Source of the DNA: an uncultured Faecalicatena sp.
GTDB taxonomy: Bacteria > Bacillota > Clostridia > Lachnospirales > Lachnospiraceae
Direction: 5' to 3'
Length of the DNA: 64,000 bases
Assembly (NCBI GenBank): GCA_948468385.1
Contig: CAOKHZ010000003.1
Coordinates: 1 to 64,000 of the forward strand
Numbering within the stretch: position 1 is the stretch's first letter; each line of letters begins with the position of its first letter. A program made the position numbers and the translations under genes. This document shows positions 9,698-17,293 of the stretch, piece after piece. Below the pieces are notes generated by a model that searched no databases, had not been told where the DNA came from, and saw nothing but the letters and a program-made list of their open reading frames with translations.

Positions 9698-9710
9698 GGC
9701 ATCGTGCCGT

Positions 9711-11201
9711 TTATGGGCAGAAACAGACCTCTACCTGCAAAATTTGCCTCGTCTGGTCACTAATTTGGTAGGCGCTACTCATCCGATATCCAATAATCCA
9801 CAAAACGTCGTTGCCACAAGCTAAAAGCAAAACCTCCTCCCGCTTGTCGGCCGGAATCTTCTCATTAATAAACCACGATTTCAGTTTCTTGGCATGTCCC
9901 TCTTTGTCAATCACGATCGAATCACCCGGTTTCCTGCCCCGAATGCACAGACCTTTTTTTATTATACCATAGTCAAACCATTTCGTGTAGATATTTTCTG
10001 GTATTTCCTTCATAGAAAATTGTGCCGGCATCTCCACGATCTTGCACCGTACCACGAGACCGCGTTCCGGAAAACATGTTTCCCCCGGAATATTAAGAAT
10101 GTTCGTCCCCGCCTCTCCCACGGCACTTAAATCGCGCAAGGCCTCCATGTTTCCCGCAGAACTTATATCGTGCAAATTCTCCATGCCGCCCGTAAAACTC
10201 AAATCGCGCCGGGCCTCCACGCATCCCGCCGTCATGCGCAGTTCCACGCCATCGTAGACTCGCCGGGCCTCCATCCCCGCAGGCAGGCAAATTCTACGCC
10301 CCACTTGCTTGTCAAACAATGCCGACAAAGCCTCCACGTGGACTTGCCCAAAATCCGTCAACTCCCCCCGCAGGCGTTCCACGCACCCGCGCAGGACGTA
10401 TGGCCTTAAAACACGTGGACATGCGCAAAACGATTCCTTTTTAATCAGGCAGTCTCCGGCACCTTCCCACACCGTACATTCCTCCACCGCCTTTTGCGCC
10501 TGCAGATCCACGTACTCGCGCAATTCCAACATCTGCCGCGTCGTCTCGTTCATATGCCTCACGCTTTGCGAATTGATTTCCCGCTCCAACATAGGAAGGA
10601 CAACGTGGCGCAGACGGTTCCTCGTAAAGTCCGTCCCCGCGTTCGTCTCGTCCGTACGATAATCTTGTCCCCGTCCCTTCAGGAAATCCTCGATTTCCTT
10701 CCGCGTCATACACAGAAGCGGATGGATGTAAACGCCGTTTACCGGGCGGATGCCGCCCATGCCGGTCAGCCCGCTTCCACGGCAAAGATTCCACAACAAC
10801 GTCTCCGCATTGTCATCCTGGTGATGCGCGAGGGCAATCTTGCTTGCCCCATGCTTTTCCAGCGCCGCCAAAAACGCCTCCCGGCGAACACACCTTCCCG
10901 CTTCCTCCAAAGATTGTTTCCTTTTTTTGGCGATTAATTCCAGTTCAACGCAGAAAACCTCGAGTGGGACGTGGTAACGCCGACAAAGCTTCCTGACGAA
11001 TCCCTCGTCCGCGTCCGACGCATCCCCGCGCAGCCCGTGGTTTACATGCACGGCCACCAAGTCAAAACCAAGCGCCTTGCGAATCTCCAGAAGTACGAAA
11101 AACAGGCATACCGAATCCGCCCCGCCCGATACACCTGCAATTACCCGGTCGCCCCGGACAACCATATGATGTTCTTCCATATATTCCTTTATTTTTTTCA
11201 T
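9711..11201 (-). CDS. tilS: tRNA(Ile)-lysidine synthetase TilS
   Basis: Converts C34 of the CAU-anticodon tRNA-Ile to lysidine, an essential ATP-dependent step. The PP-loop S-G-G-A-D-S is at residues 25-30, with H-H-Q-D-D-N-A-E-T downstream and the TilS-specific C-terminal domain at the end. At 496 residues it is slightly long because of three 12-residue tandem repeats (pattern M-E-x-L-x-D-L/I-S-x-x-G) between the central and C-terminal domains. ATG 11201 is used because homologues have a similar N-terminal helix, although its ribosome binding site is weak; ATG 11180 has AAAGGA nearby and is an alternative. Confidence 0.95.
   Translation of the reverse strand: MKKIKEYMEEHHMVVRGDRVIAGVSGGADSVCLFFVLLEIRKALGFDLVAVHVNHGLRGDASDADEGFVRKLCRRYHVPLEVFCVELELIAKKRKQSLEEAGRCVRREAFLAALEKHGASKIALAHHQDDNAETLLWNLCRGSGLTGMGGIRPVNGVYIHPLLCMTRKEIEDFLKGRGQDYRTDETNAGTDFTRNRLRHVVLPMLEREINSQSVRHMNETTRQMLELREYVDLQAQKAVEECTVWEGAGDCLIKKESFCACPRVLRPYVLRGCVERLRGELTDFGQVHVEALSALFDKQVGRRICLPAGMEARRVYDGVELRMTAGCVEARRDLSFTGGMENLHDISSAGNMEALRDLSAVGEAGTNILNIPGETCFPERGLVVRCKIVEMPAQFSMKEIPENIYTKWFDYGIIKKGLCIRGRKPGDSIVIDKEGHAKKLKSWFINEKIPADKREEVLLLACGNDVLWIIGYRMSSAYQISDQTRQILQVEVCFCP
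10114..10221. repeat. tilS: 36-bp degenerate tandem repeat inside tilS
   Basis: Three in-frame 36-base units at 10114-10149, 10150-10185 and 10186-10221 encode related 12-residue blocks in the linker before the TilS C-terminal domain. The period equals that of the repeat at positions 1-108, though the sequences are unrelated. Confidence 0.8.
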
Positions 11202-11259
11202 ATGTAAACTATAATCAATCCGCCCTCAAAATGCAAGCAAAAATTGAAAATTTGTCGAG

Positions 11260-12657
11260 CTACCGTTTCCATATGCCTGCCACCAACACGGTCATATCGT
11301 CCTGCGGAGCCTCCCCCGTCCAGTTCATCACCTGTTTCAAAATATGCTGCGCAAGCTCACGCGGATTGTTCAAGTCACTCCCACCGATAATGGTCGAAAG
11401 GAGCACGTCTTGTTCTGCCACCGGAAGGGCGTCAAGCACGCCGTCCGTCATCATGACAACAAAGTCTCCATCTTCAAGCTGGCACTTTGTAGATTCCAAT
11501 TCAATTTTGTGGACCACTCCGATTGGCAGGCTGGTGGAAGTCAAGCGTTCCACTCCGTCCTTTCTTTTAATAAAGGTGGAGGAAGCCCCCGCCTTGATAA
11601 ATTCACATGTCCCGTCATACAAGTCGAAAATCCCCATGTCCACCGTGGAATAATGAATTTCCTCCCTTCCCATCACAAGGGTTGTGTTAATCATCTGAAT
11701 CGCCATCTTCTCCGGAAACCCCGCCGCTAACAATTCTTCCAAAAGCTCGACCACCTGTGTGCTCTCACGACATGCCTTCTCTCCGGATCCCATGCCGTCA
11801 GACAACGCGATTGCCTGCCTTCCCCCAGAAAGTTCACAAGCCAGAAAATTATCCCCCGACACCTGGCTGCCGCCTTTGCCGACCCTCGCGACTCCCTGCA
11901 TGACACGATAGGCGGGTCCCTCCAGGCAGACAATTTTCACATATTCACGCCCCAGGGTCTGTCCCTGCCCTGCCGCCGCCACCATTTGACGTCCGGTAAT
12001 GCACGAAACCTCGTCTACGATTTCCTTCATCGTAACGCACCTCTCCTGCGTGGTACGGGCAGTCAGGTGAATTTCATATTTCCCGCCGCGGTTCATGAAA
12101 AAATAGCAGTTCAACACCCGGACACCCTTTCTCTTCAACGCGGCCGTCAACCGCTTTTCCGCGCGCCCGTCCGCCACCAGGCTGTCTTCAAGCTCCCTGG
12201 ACGTTTCCCGAAGCATTTCCGCAAACGTATCCAACTGGATTGCACAGCCTTCCCTGCTTTGGGCCATGCGGTTTTTCCACATCATGTCCTGTTTCGCCTC
12301 CTGAAACGTATTCAACAGCCGACGAAGGTAACGAGGGGCTTGTACACATCGCTGTGACAGCTTCCGCTTGATTTCCATGTTGAGTTCGCCCCCATAAGAG
12401 TCCACCGCCGAAAGCACCTCGTATCCCATCTGGTAAGTATGTACGAAGTCCTCCCCCCAGCACCACGCACATTTCTCGCACTTAGCGCATACCCCGTTCT
12501 TCACCTGCCCAAACATGTCGTCTACCTCTTCCCCTGTAAAAAAGTTCTTTTTTTCCTCCATCCTCATAAATGTATGTGAAATCTGCGTCAGCGAGTCCGC
12601 GAATTTTTCAATCTGTACCGCGTACGGGCTCGCATGCAGTGCTTGTCCATTCTCCAT
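11260..12657 (-). CDS. spoIIE: SpoIIE-type PP2C serine phosphatase (soluble form)
   Basis: The C-terminal half is a PPM/SpoIIE phosphatase domain with the metal-binding motifs L-S-D-G-M-G-S-G and M-M-T-D-G-V, and a final D-D-M-T-V. In endospore formers SpoIIE dephosphorylates the anti-anti-sigma factor SpoIIAA in the forespore. The usual ten N-terminal membrane segments are absent. The 465-residue protein instead starts with a soluble region holding a cysteine cluster (C-x2-C-x2-C-x-W-C) near residues 55-65. The start at 12657 has AGGGGG 7 bases upstream. A terminator upstream separates it from divIC, so it probably has its own promoter. Another regulatory PP2C is possible. Confidence 0.85.
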   Translation of the reverse strand: MENGQALHASPYAVQIEKFADSLTQISHTFMRMEEKKNFFTGEEVDDMFGQVKNGVCAKCEKCAWCWGEDFVHTYQMGYEVLSAVDSYGGELNMEIKRKLSQRCVQAPRYLRRLLNTFQEAKQDMMWKNRMAQSREGCAIQLDTFAEMLRETSRELEDSLVADGRAEKRLTAALKRKGVRVLNCYFFMNRGGKYEIHLTARTTQERCVTMKEIVDEVSCITGRQMVAAAGQGQTLGREYVKIVCLEGPAYRVMQGVARVGKGGSQVSGDNFLACELSGGRQAIALSDGMGSGEKACRESTQVVELLEELLAAGFPEKMAIQMINTTLVMGREEIHYSTVDMGIFDLYDGTCEFIKAGASSTFIKRKDGVERLTSTSLPIGVVHKIELESTKCQLEDGDFVVMMTDGVLDALPVAEQDVLLSTIIGGSDLNNPRELAQHILKQVMNWTGEAPQDDMTVLVAGIWKR

Positions 12658-12677
12658 GATAATACCCCCTATCGATA

Positions 12678-12750
12678 ATAAAACGTTGCTATTCACGGCT
12701 TGTGGCCGCGTAGAAACGCACTGCCCCGTGAATAGTATCAATAAAACGTT
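12678..12750. repeat. Inverted-repeat element flanked by 11-base direct repeats
   Basis: AATAAAACGTT occurs at 12678-12688 and again at 12740-12750. Between them CTATTCACGG (12689-12698) is inverted as CCGTGAATAG (12725-12734). The interior matches the dispersed hairpin family (ATTCACGGCTTGTGGCCGCG). This has the look of a small insertion of about 51 bases with a target duplication. It lies in the presumed leader or promoter of spoIIE, ending 20 bases before the start codon. Confidence 0.6.
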
Positions 12751-12762
12751 CCCTAAGACGGC

Positions 12763-12794
12763 AAAAACCCCGGGACGCTTCTCCCGGAGTTTTT
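12763..12794 (-). terminator. Rho-independent terminator (bidirectional) after divIC
   Basis: A 13-base stem (12763-12775 with 12782-12794, including one T-G pair) with a six-base loop ends in TTTTT on the minus strand and also on the plus strand. It lies about 80 bases past the divIC stop and upstream of spoIIE, so it should end the hup-rqcP-yabP-yabQ-divIC transcript. Confidence 0.85.
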
Positions 12795-12875
12795 CTTATG
12801 TAATCATATTATTTTAAATTTTGCGGTAATCTACCGTATGGTAGCCACGCCGCCCAAGGGCGCACCATATGCCGA

Positions 12876-13220
12876 CTACTGTTGCGGTATAAAGACGATG
12901 TCGTCTGGATCGACCAACCCCAATTTCTCTTCCGCGACATCCTTGACATACTCGTCAGTCTTGACGTACTCCTCGTACGCCTTTATCTCCTCGGCACGTT
13001 TCTTTGCCGCTTCTATCTGCAATCGCAATTCTGCCTCCTGTTGCTTATATGACTCAATCCTGGCATACAGCCGGACAGAACCGGCTCCCAGAACGCCCAT
13101 AAGCAATCCAAGAACCGCACAAATAATCATCACGCTTTTTTTATGTCGGTAAAGCATCGACTTTCGTCTGACGGCGGGCTTTCTTCCCACCTGCCTTACG
13201 CTCCTCTTCCCCTTTTTCAC
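12876..13220 (-). CDS. divIC: Septum formation initiator family protein (DivIC/FtsB-like)
   Basis: A small bitopic division protein expected in the divisome with DivIB/FtsQ and FtsL. The 114-residue product has a basic N-terminus, one membrane helix at about residues 30-52, then a coiled coil (about 53-90) and the short C-terminal FtsB-type motif with E-K-L-G-L-V-D-P-D-D. Its place directly after yabQ matches the Bacillus yabO-yabP-yabQ-divIC order. Confidence 0.93.
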   Translation of the reverse strand: MKKGKRSVRQVGRKPAVRRKSMLYRHKKSVMIICAVLGLLMGVLGAGSVRLYARIESYKQQEAELRLQIEAAKKRAEEIKAYEEYVKTDEYVKDVAEEKLGLVDPDDIVFIPQQ

Positions 13221-13317
13221 AATCTACTCACCCTGTCCCAACGTCCCCAACAAGTTCCTTGTCCATCACCACCGTACCAGATACATTCTTTTCCACACAA
13301 GACACGTTTCATTTATT

Positions 13318-13650
13318 CTATCTTTTTTTCTTCCTTTTTTCAAGGCTTTTCTGGCATTTCTTCCAGATTTCCTTTGACAATTTTTTCCCTGACCAGGCAA
13401 GCAAACATCCCAACACAACCCCTAGCACGAAGAACCATCTCACGCTACCATATATTGTCCTATACATCTGACGAAAAATATACACGCTTACCGCCACCCA
13501 ATATAACAAATCTTCTATCCCGATTAGAAAGACCGAATGCCTGATCAACCGCCGAAATAAGTACAATATCTGGTAACTCAAAAACACGATTACGCCCGAC
13601 AAGCACGCATAAAGCAAGATGGCCGTCTCTTTTCCGATTCCCAATATCAT
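13318..13650 (-). CDS. yabQ: Spore cortex biosynthesis protein YabQ
   Basis: A small membrane protein required for cortex formation in Bacillus spores. The 110-residue product has three or four hydrophobic helices and a very basic C-terminal tail. Its length, topology and position between yabP (10 bases upstream) and divIC fit YabQ. Sequence conservation in this family is low, so synteny carries much of the call. Confidence 0.88.
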   Translation of the reverse strand: MILGIGKETAILLYACLSGVIVFLSYQILYLFRRLIRHSVFLIGIEDLLYWVAVSVYIFRQMYRTIYGSVRWFFVLGVVLGCLLAWSGKKLSKEIWKKCQKSLEKRKKKR

Positions 13651-13659
13651 GGCCGCGCC

Positions 13660-13944
13660 CTAACGGAACAACTTCGCGAAAAAATTCTCACCCTGGGCGC
13701 CGGCCTGCTTGATGTCGGAATAAGAAACGCTGTCTATCGTCCCTGACAAGTCAATCTCGCCTTTCTCCACGGTCAGGCGATTGACATGCAAGTCACTCCC
13801 TTTCACCATCAGCATGCCTTGCTCCGTCTCCAATAAAATTTCATTCAAGTCAAAAGAAAGCACATCCAGCACCCCGGTCACCGTACTCGTCTTTCGGTTA
13901 TTAATAATCAGTTTATGTGATTTTACCGTCTGCCGTTCGTCCAT
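13660..13944 (-). CDS. yabP: Sporulation protein YabP
   Basis: A 94-residue protein of the YabP/YqfC family. It has the typical beta-rich core with V-x-x-F-D-x-x-E-I-L-L-E-T-x-x-G and the later L-x-G-x-I-D-S-V-x-Y. In Bacillus it is transcribed with yabQ under the mother-cell sigma factor and acts in cortex assembly. A GGAGG-type site precedes the ATG at 13944, and yabQ follows after 9 bases. Confidence 0.93.
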   Translation of the reverse strand: MDERQTVKSHKLIINNRKTSTVTGVLDVLSFDLNEILLETEQGMLMVKGSDLHVNRLTVEKGEIDLSGTIDSVSYSDIKQAGAQGENFFAKLFR

Positions 13945-14039
13945 ACAATCCCTCCTCCCCGTACTTTTTTATTTATATGTTGGGAACTGGGAAAATATGA
14001 CACTTCCACGAACATGACCTCTTGACTCGATGATGCCAC

Positions 14040-14077
14040 GGATTGCTACGCACTTTGTGCTCTCGCAATCCTAAAAC
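14040..14077. repeat. Dispersed hairpin family B, copy 1 (after rqcP)
   Basis: GGATTGC (14040-14046) pairs with GCAATCC (14065-14071), with GCAC/GTGC pairing inside and CTAAAA following. The pattern GATTG-TACGCAC-N-GCTC-CAATC-TAAA recurs at 52373-52409 and 57622-57657, each just beyond the stop codon of a minus-strand gene. On the minus strand the stem is preceded, not followed, by T residues. Confidence 0.65.
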
Positions 14078-14078
14078 A

Positions 14079-14318
14079 TTACAAATATTTAAACAAATCC
14101 TTTGCCTCTTCCTTCTTCGTGGTGTCCGCGATTGCGAGCACCTCGACCTTGACATTTTTCGTCCCAAACGCAATCTCTATGATGTCGCCCACCTTCACTT
14201 TCGCAGATGCCTTGGCCACGGTTCCGTTAATTAGCACGCGCCCCGCGTCGCAAGCCTCGTTCGCTACCGTGCGCCTTTTAATCAGGCGTGACACCTTTAA
14301 AAATTTATCCAGTCTCAT
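14079..14318 (-). CDS. rqcP: S4-domain RNA-binding protein RqcP (YabO/Hsp15-like)
   Basis: The 79-residue product is essentially one S4 domain: M-R-L-D-K-F-L-K at the start, then R-R-T-V-A-N-E-A-C-D-A-G-R-V, then V-G-D-I-I-E-I. In Bacillus RqcP works with RqcH in ribosome-associated quality control, helping add alanine tails to nascent chains on stalled 50S subunits. The ATG at 14318 is preferred over an in-frame start 27 codons upstream because the protein then begins as homologues do and has GAGAGG just before it. hup-rqcP-yabP-yabQ-divIC is a classic block. Confidence 0.93.
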   Translation of the reverse strand: MRLDKFLKVSRLIKRRTVANEACDAGRVLINGTVAKASAKVKVGDIIEIAFGTKNVKVEVLAIADTTKKEEAKDLFKYL

Positions 14319-14357
14319 CGTCCTCTCCCTCTCCCGTTCTTTCATCATGCATTGGAA

Positions 14358-14383
14358 AAGGCAGGAGAACCTCCTCCTGCCTT
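14358..14383 (-). terminator. Stem-loop after hup, possible weak terminator
   Basis: AAGGCAGGAG (14358-14367) pairs with CTCCTGCCTT (14374-14383), with a 6-base loop. On the minus strand four T residues then CC follow. It lies between hup and rqcP, so it could reduce expression of the downstream genes relative to hup. The short T-run suggests partial termination. Confidence 0.6.
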
Positions 14384-14435
14384 CTATCCTCTTAAGCATC
14401 CATGCTTACATCCCAGTGCACTAGCCACAGAATGA

Positions 14436-14708
14436 TTAGTTCACAGCGTCCTTCAATGCCTTTCCAGCCTTGAACTTCGGAGCCTTGCAAGCCGCGATCT
14501 TCATCGTCTCGCCCGTCTGCGGGTTTCTTCCCTCTCTAGCTGCCCTTGTAGACACTTCAAATGTACCAAACCCAACCAACTGTACTTTTTCGCCTTTTTT
14601 CAACTCGTCTGCAACCACGTCGATAAAAGCCTTTACGGCCTTCTCCGCATCCTTCTTGGAAATCTCAGCATTCTCCGCAATCGCTGCTACAAATTCTGTT
14701 CTGTTCAT
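14436..14708 (-). CDS. hup: HU family DNA-binding protein
   Basis: A 90-residue histone-like protein that bends and compacts DNA as a dimer. It shows the G-F-G-T-F-E-V core and the beta-arm R-N-P-Q-T-G-E. The ATG at 14708 is chosen because GAGGAGG ends 9 bases upstream; a TTG two codons earlier would sit too close to it. A good sigma-A promoter is 90 bases upstream. Confidence 0.97.
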   Translation of the reverse strand: MNRTEFVAAIAENAEISKKDAEKAVKAFIDVVADELKKGEKVQLVGFGTFEVSTRAAREGRNPQTGETMKIAACKAPKFKAGKALKDAVN

Positions 14709-14797
14709 GGACAATATCCTCCTCTTAATCGTACTAGAACCGTTTTATTTGTAAAGGTATCCGCCTTCTCATCCAGTGCGACACTACCCTTATTATT

Positions 14798-14826
14798 GTT
14801 ATAACCGTTTCACGGGGCTTTGTCAA
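14798..14826 (-). promoter_or_regulatory. Sigma-A promoter of hup with overlapping inverted repeat
   Basis: On the minus strand TTGACA (14821-14826) is separated by exactly 17 bases from TATAAC (14798-14803). CAAGGA-N3-TCCTTG (14824-14838) overlaps the -35 box and could be an operator. The promoter probably also serves rqcP and the sporulation genes downstream. Confidence 0.85.
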
Positions 14827-14903
14827 GGATTTTCCTTGATTTCAGTCCATTATATTCATTTTTTATGGCCATATGCGGCCAATCTGGGCATAACGACCTC
14901 TTT

Positions 14904-15137
14904 TTACTTGCTTTCCTTCAGCATCCCCGTAAACTTTTCCACTTTCTCCTTATCCACGTGGACGGCCGCCTCCTGATTCGCCCTCATGGCCTCTACCAGT
15001 TCTTCCCGCAAGATGGAGACTTCCCTCGGAGCGTCAATCGCCAAACGTACTCCGTCACTGTTGCTTTCTACGACTGTAATCTTTATTTTATCGTCCAACA
15101 TCAGGGACTCTCCCGTTTTTCTCCTCAGAATCAGCAT
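14904..15137 (-). CDS. csrA: Carbon storage regulator CsrA
   Basis: A dimeric RNA-binding translational regulator that binds GGA motifs in leaders. The 77-residue product has the conserved M-L-I-L-R-R-K-x-G-E-S start, the A-P-R-E-V-x-I-L-R core, and a somewhat extended C-terminal tail. fliW ends 3 bases upstream. In Bacillus FliW binds CsrA and releases flagellin translation, so the pair forms the flagellin homeostasis switch. Confidence 0.97.
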   Translation of the reverse strand: MLILRRKTGESLMLDDKIKITVVESNSDGVRLAIDAPREVSILREELVEAMRANQEAAVHVDKEKVEKFTGMLKESK

Positions 15138-15140
15138 CTC

Positions 15141-15551
15141 CTACGCCTCCCCGCCCTTGAATTCTTTCAGCAGGTGGCGGAACCCATACTCCTCGGAATC
15201 CAGGATTACCTGCCGTGCTTTCCTATTAACATGGTTTACCACGATCGGACACTTTAAATTTACCTTGCTTTCCCCAACGGTATCCCCGACCACACAGAAC
15301 ACGTAATAGGACAAATCTTCCGGACTTGACGCGTCCAGCGCCTTGTAATCGTCCTCGCCAAGCACCGGCTCGTAATCTTCCTTCAACATGAATGGATTCA
15401 TGATGACAAAGGACAATTCCTCTTCCTCCAGACTCTGCAGGTACAAAACGGCATCGCTGTCTTCCTCCAGCATAATCGGAATAAACTTTTTTCGATCCTC
15501 AAACCCGAATATGCCTTCCTCGAACTCGATGTATTCCCTCTCTTTATCCAT
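15141..15551 (-). CDS. fliW: Flagellar assembly factor FliW
   Basis: A 136-residue CsrA antagonist that also binds flagellin. The family pattern F-E-x-G-I-F-G-F-E near the N-terminus and C-P-I-V-V-N near residue 110 is present. It sits between the DUF6470 gene (about 20 bases upstream) and csrA (3 bases downstream), the same order as Bacillus yviE-fliW-csrA. Confidence 0.96.
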   Translation of the reverse strand: MDKEREYIEFEEGIFGFEDRKKFIPIMLEEDSDAVLYLQSLEEEELSFVIMNPFMLKEDYEPVLGEDDYKALDASSPEDLSYYVFCVVGDTVGESKVNLKCPIVVNHVNRKARQVILDSEEYGFRHLLKEFKGGEA

Positions 15552-15571
15552 AGATACTCCTTCCGGCCTGA

Positions 15572-16189
15572 TTATGCTTGGATGTCAACCGTTTCCCCGG
15601 TAAAATGCTCGGCGGCACTCGGTGGCACATATAGTGGCCCGCCTACATATTTAATCTCAATTCCCGGATATTGGGAAATGCTCAGTTCAATGTCACCAGG
15701 AATGAACTTGATGTCACCCTTTGCAATATTCGCATCAAAATGCAATTTGTCCATCTCGTACTCGATGGAAAACTCCGGTGCCTCCCACTCGATGTTCGGT
15801 CCCGTCTTCGGCAGGAAATCCATGCCTGCCTGCCCCGTCCCAGTGGCCGTGCGCTGGGCAAAAATCTGATTCAGCGTCTCGCTTCCGGCTCCAATTTTCG
15901 CTTTCAACAGTATTTGTCCCTCACTTGCATAATTTGCCGTCGCCTCATAAGCCGCCTGACGACCCTTGTCGGCCCTCTGCTCAATAGAACGCTTCGTCGT
16001 CGGGACAACGGAATTCCTCGCTTCATACGTGTCCATGTGAAGCTTGATTGGACGACTCTTAATCGTCATACCGCCCTTATCCCTGCTGATTTCCAATTCG
16101 GCAGTGCCATTCTGGTGCTGCAACGACGCGTGTTGAATTTTCAGTTCGTACTTGATTGGTATTGTCTTGATTTGTAATAATTGTTCCAT
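15572..16189 (-). CDS. DUF6470 family protein (YviE-like)
   Basis: A 205-residue protein between flgL and fliW, where Bacillus carries yviE. It starts with L-L-Q-I-K-T-I-P-I-K-Y-E, has a central basic/Ala-rich helical part and ends with repeating amphipathic beta segments (I-E-L-S-I-S-x-Y-P-x-I-E-I-K-Y-V-G-G-P-L-Y-V-P). No membrane segment or signal peptide. Function is unknown; conserved synteny suggests a role tied to flagellar late assembly. Confidence 0.85.
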   Translation of the reverse strand: MEQLLQIKTIPIKYELKIQHASLQHQNGTAELEISRDKGGMTIKSRPIKLHMDTYEARNSVVPTTKRSIEQRADKGRQAAYEATANYASEGQILLKAKIGAGSETLNQIFAQRTATGTGQAGMDFLPKTGPNIEWEAPEFSIEYEMDKLHFDANIAKGDIKFIPGDIELSISQYPGIEIKYVGGPLYVPPSAAEHFTGETVDIQA

Positions 16190-16258
16190 AATACCCGCTC
16201 CTTTTCCTCGCTTTCCTTATATATAATCTAATGGCCCGGTGAGAATCCACGCTCACAA

Positions 16259-17257
16259 TCAATCCATGAAATCCAACAGTGACGGTCCGATAATGCTGGT
16301 ACCAATCTTCAATGCCACGTTATATGCATACTGTGCCCACGAATAGTTCGTGATTGCCTCTTCCTCTTCAATACCAATCGTCGATTTATATTGCTCGTAA
16401 ATATTGTCCTTTTCCTTGGTCAGACGTTCCTTCGTCGCTTCCAAAAGCTGCGTCTTCGCTCCAATCTTGGCGAACTGGTCGGAAACCGTCTCACCCCGCT
16501 CACGAAAATGCGACCACAACTCTTCATACGCCTCGGAGTCAAACTCATCCGCCTCCAAGATTTCCGCCATCTGCCCGGCCAGGACAATCAGGTTGTTACT
16601 GTACTTCCCGTCAGTCTTCCCATATCCAACCACGTTGATTCCCGGCAACGCCGAATCAAACGCGCTGGAAGAAACGACCTCGCCGTTCTCAAATGTCATG
16701 CCGAACCCGAGATCAATGTACGACGCTTCCTTCGCCATTTTGTCCAACGCTTCCTGATTCTCCGGATCGTCCACGTCAAGCCCGCGGTACTTCACGACTC
16801 CGTCCTCGAACGTGAACGGGGCGTTCAATCCATCGTTTCCCGCCATGACGAATGCGTCTCCATACTTCACGTTCAAGGTGTTAATCATGCTTCTTTGAAG
16901 TTCGCGCAAGTTGGCCGCATAGGCATCCCTTCCCACCTTACCTTGCGGATCGTTCATGACCGTCGTGGAATAATCGCGGTCAATGTTTCGAACCACTTCA
17001 TTCAACTCCAACAAAACGCTCTCCTGCGTGTCCTGCCACTTCTGGGTATTCTCAACCGCGTTCAGGTAATCCCCGTTTCTGGCATACCTGCGGTCTAGCA
17101 CCGCTCCCTTTGCTGCCGCCGTCGGATCCTCGTACGACTGTTGGAAACGTCTGCCCGACTGGACTTGTTTTCTGGCGGACTCCAAACCGCCCACGGTTCT
17201 CGACAAATTCTTGTTATAATTTCTCATTACCATGTTTGTCGTAATACGCATGCCCAT
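16259..17257 (-). CDS. flgL: Flagellar hook-filament junction protein FlgL (HAP3)
   Basis: Secreted structural protein joining hook and filament. The N-terminus M-R-I-T-T-N-M-V-M-R-N-Y-N-K-N-L and the C-terminal helix have flagellin-like heptads. The start at 17257 (M-G-M-R-I) has AAGGAGG 11 bases upstream; ATG 17251 is the alternative. flgK ends 36 bases upstream. Length of 332 residues is normal. Confidence 0.95.
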   Translation of the reverse strand: MGMRITTNMVMRNYNKNLSRTVGGLESARKQVQSGRRFQQSYEDPTAAAKGAVLDRRYARNGDYLNAVENTQKWQDTQESVLLELNEVVRNIDRDYSTTVMNDPQGKVGRDAYAANLRELQRSMINTLNVKYGDAFVMAGNDGLNAPFTFEDGVVKYRGLDVDDPENQEALDKMAKEASYIDLGFGMTFENGEVVSSSAFDSALPGINVVGYGKTDGKYSNNLIVLAGQMAEILEADEFDSEAYEELWSHFRERGETVSDQFAKIGAKTQLLEATKERLTKEKDNIYEQYKSTIGIEEEEAITNYSWAQYAYNVALKIGTSIIGPSLLDFMD

Positions 17258-17293
17258 AATCTCAGCTACCTCCTTGTCTGCCGTCACCCATCA

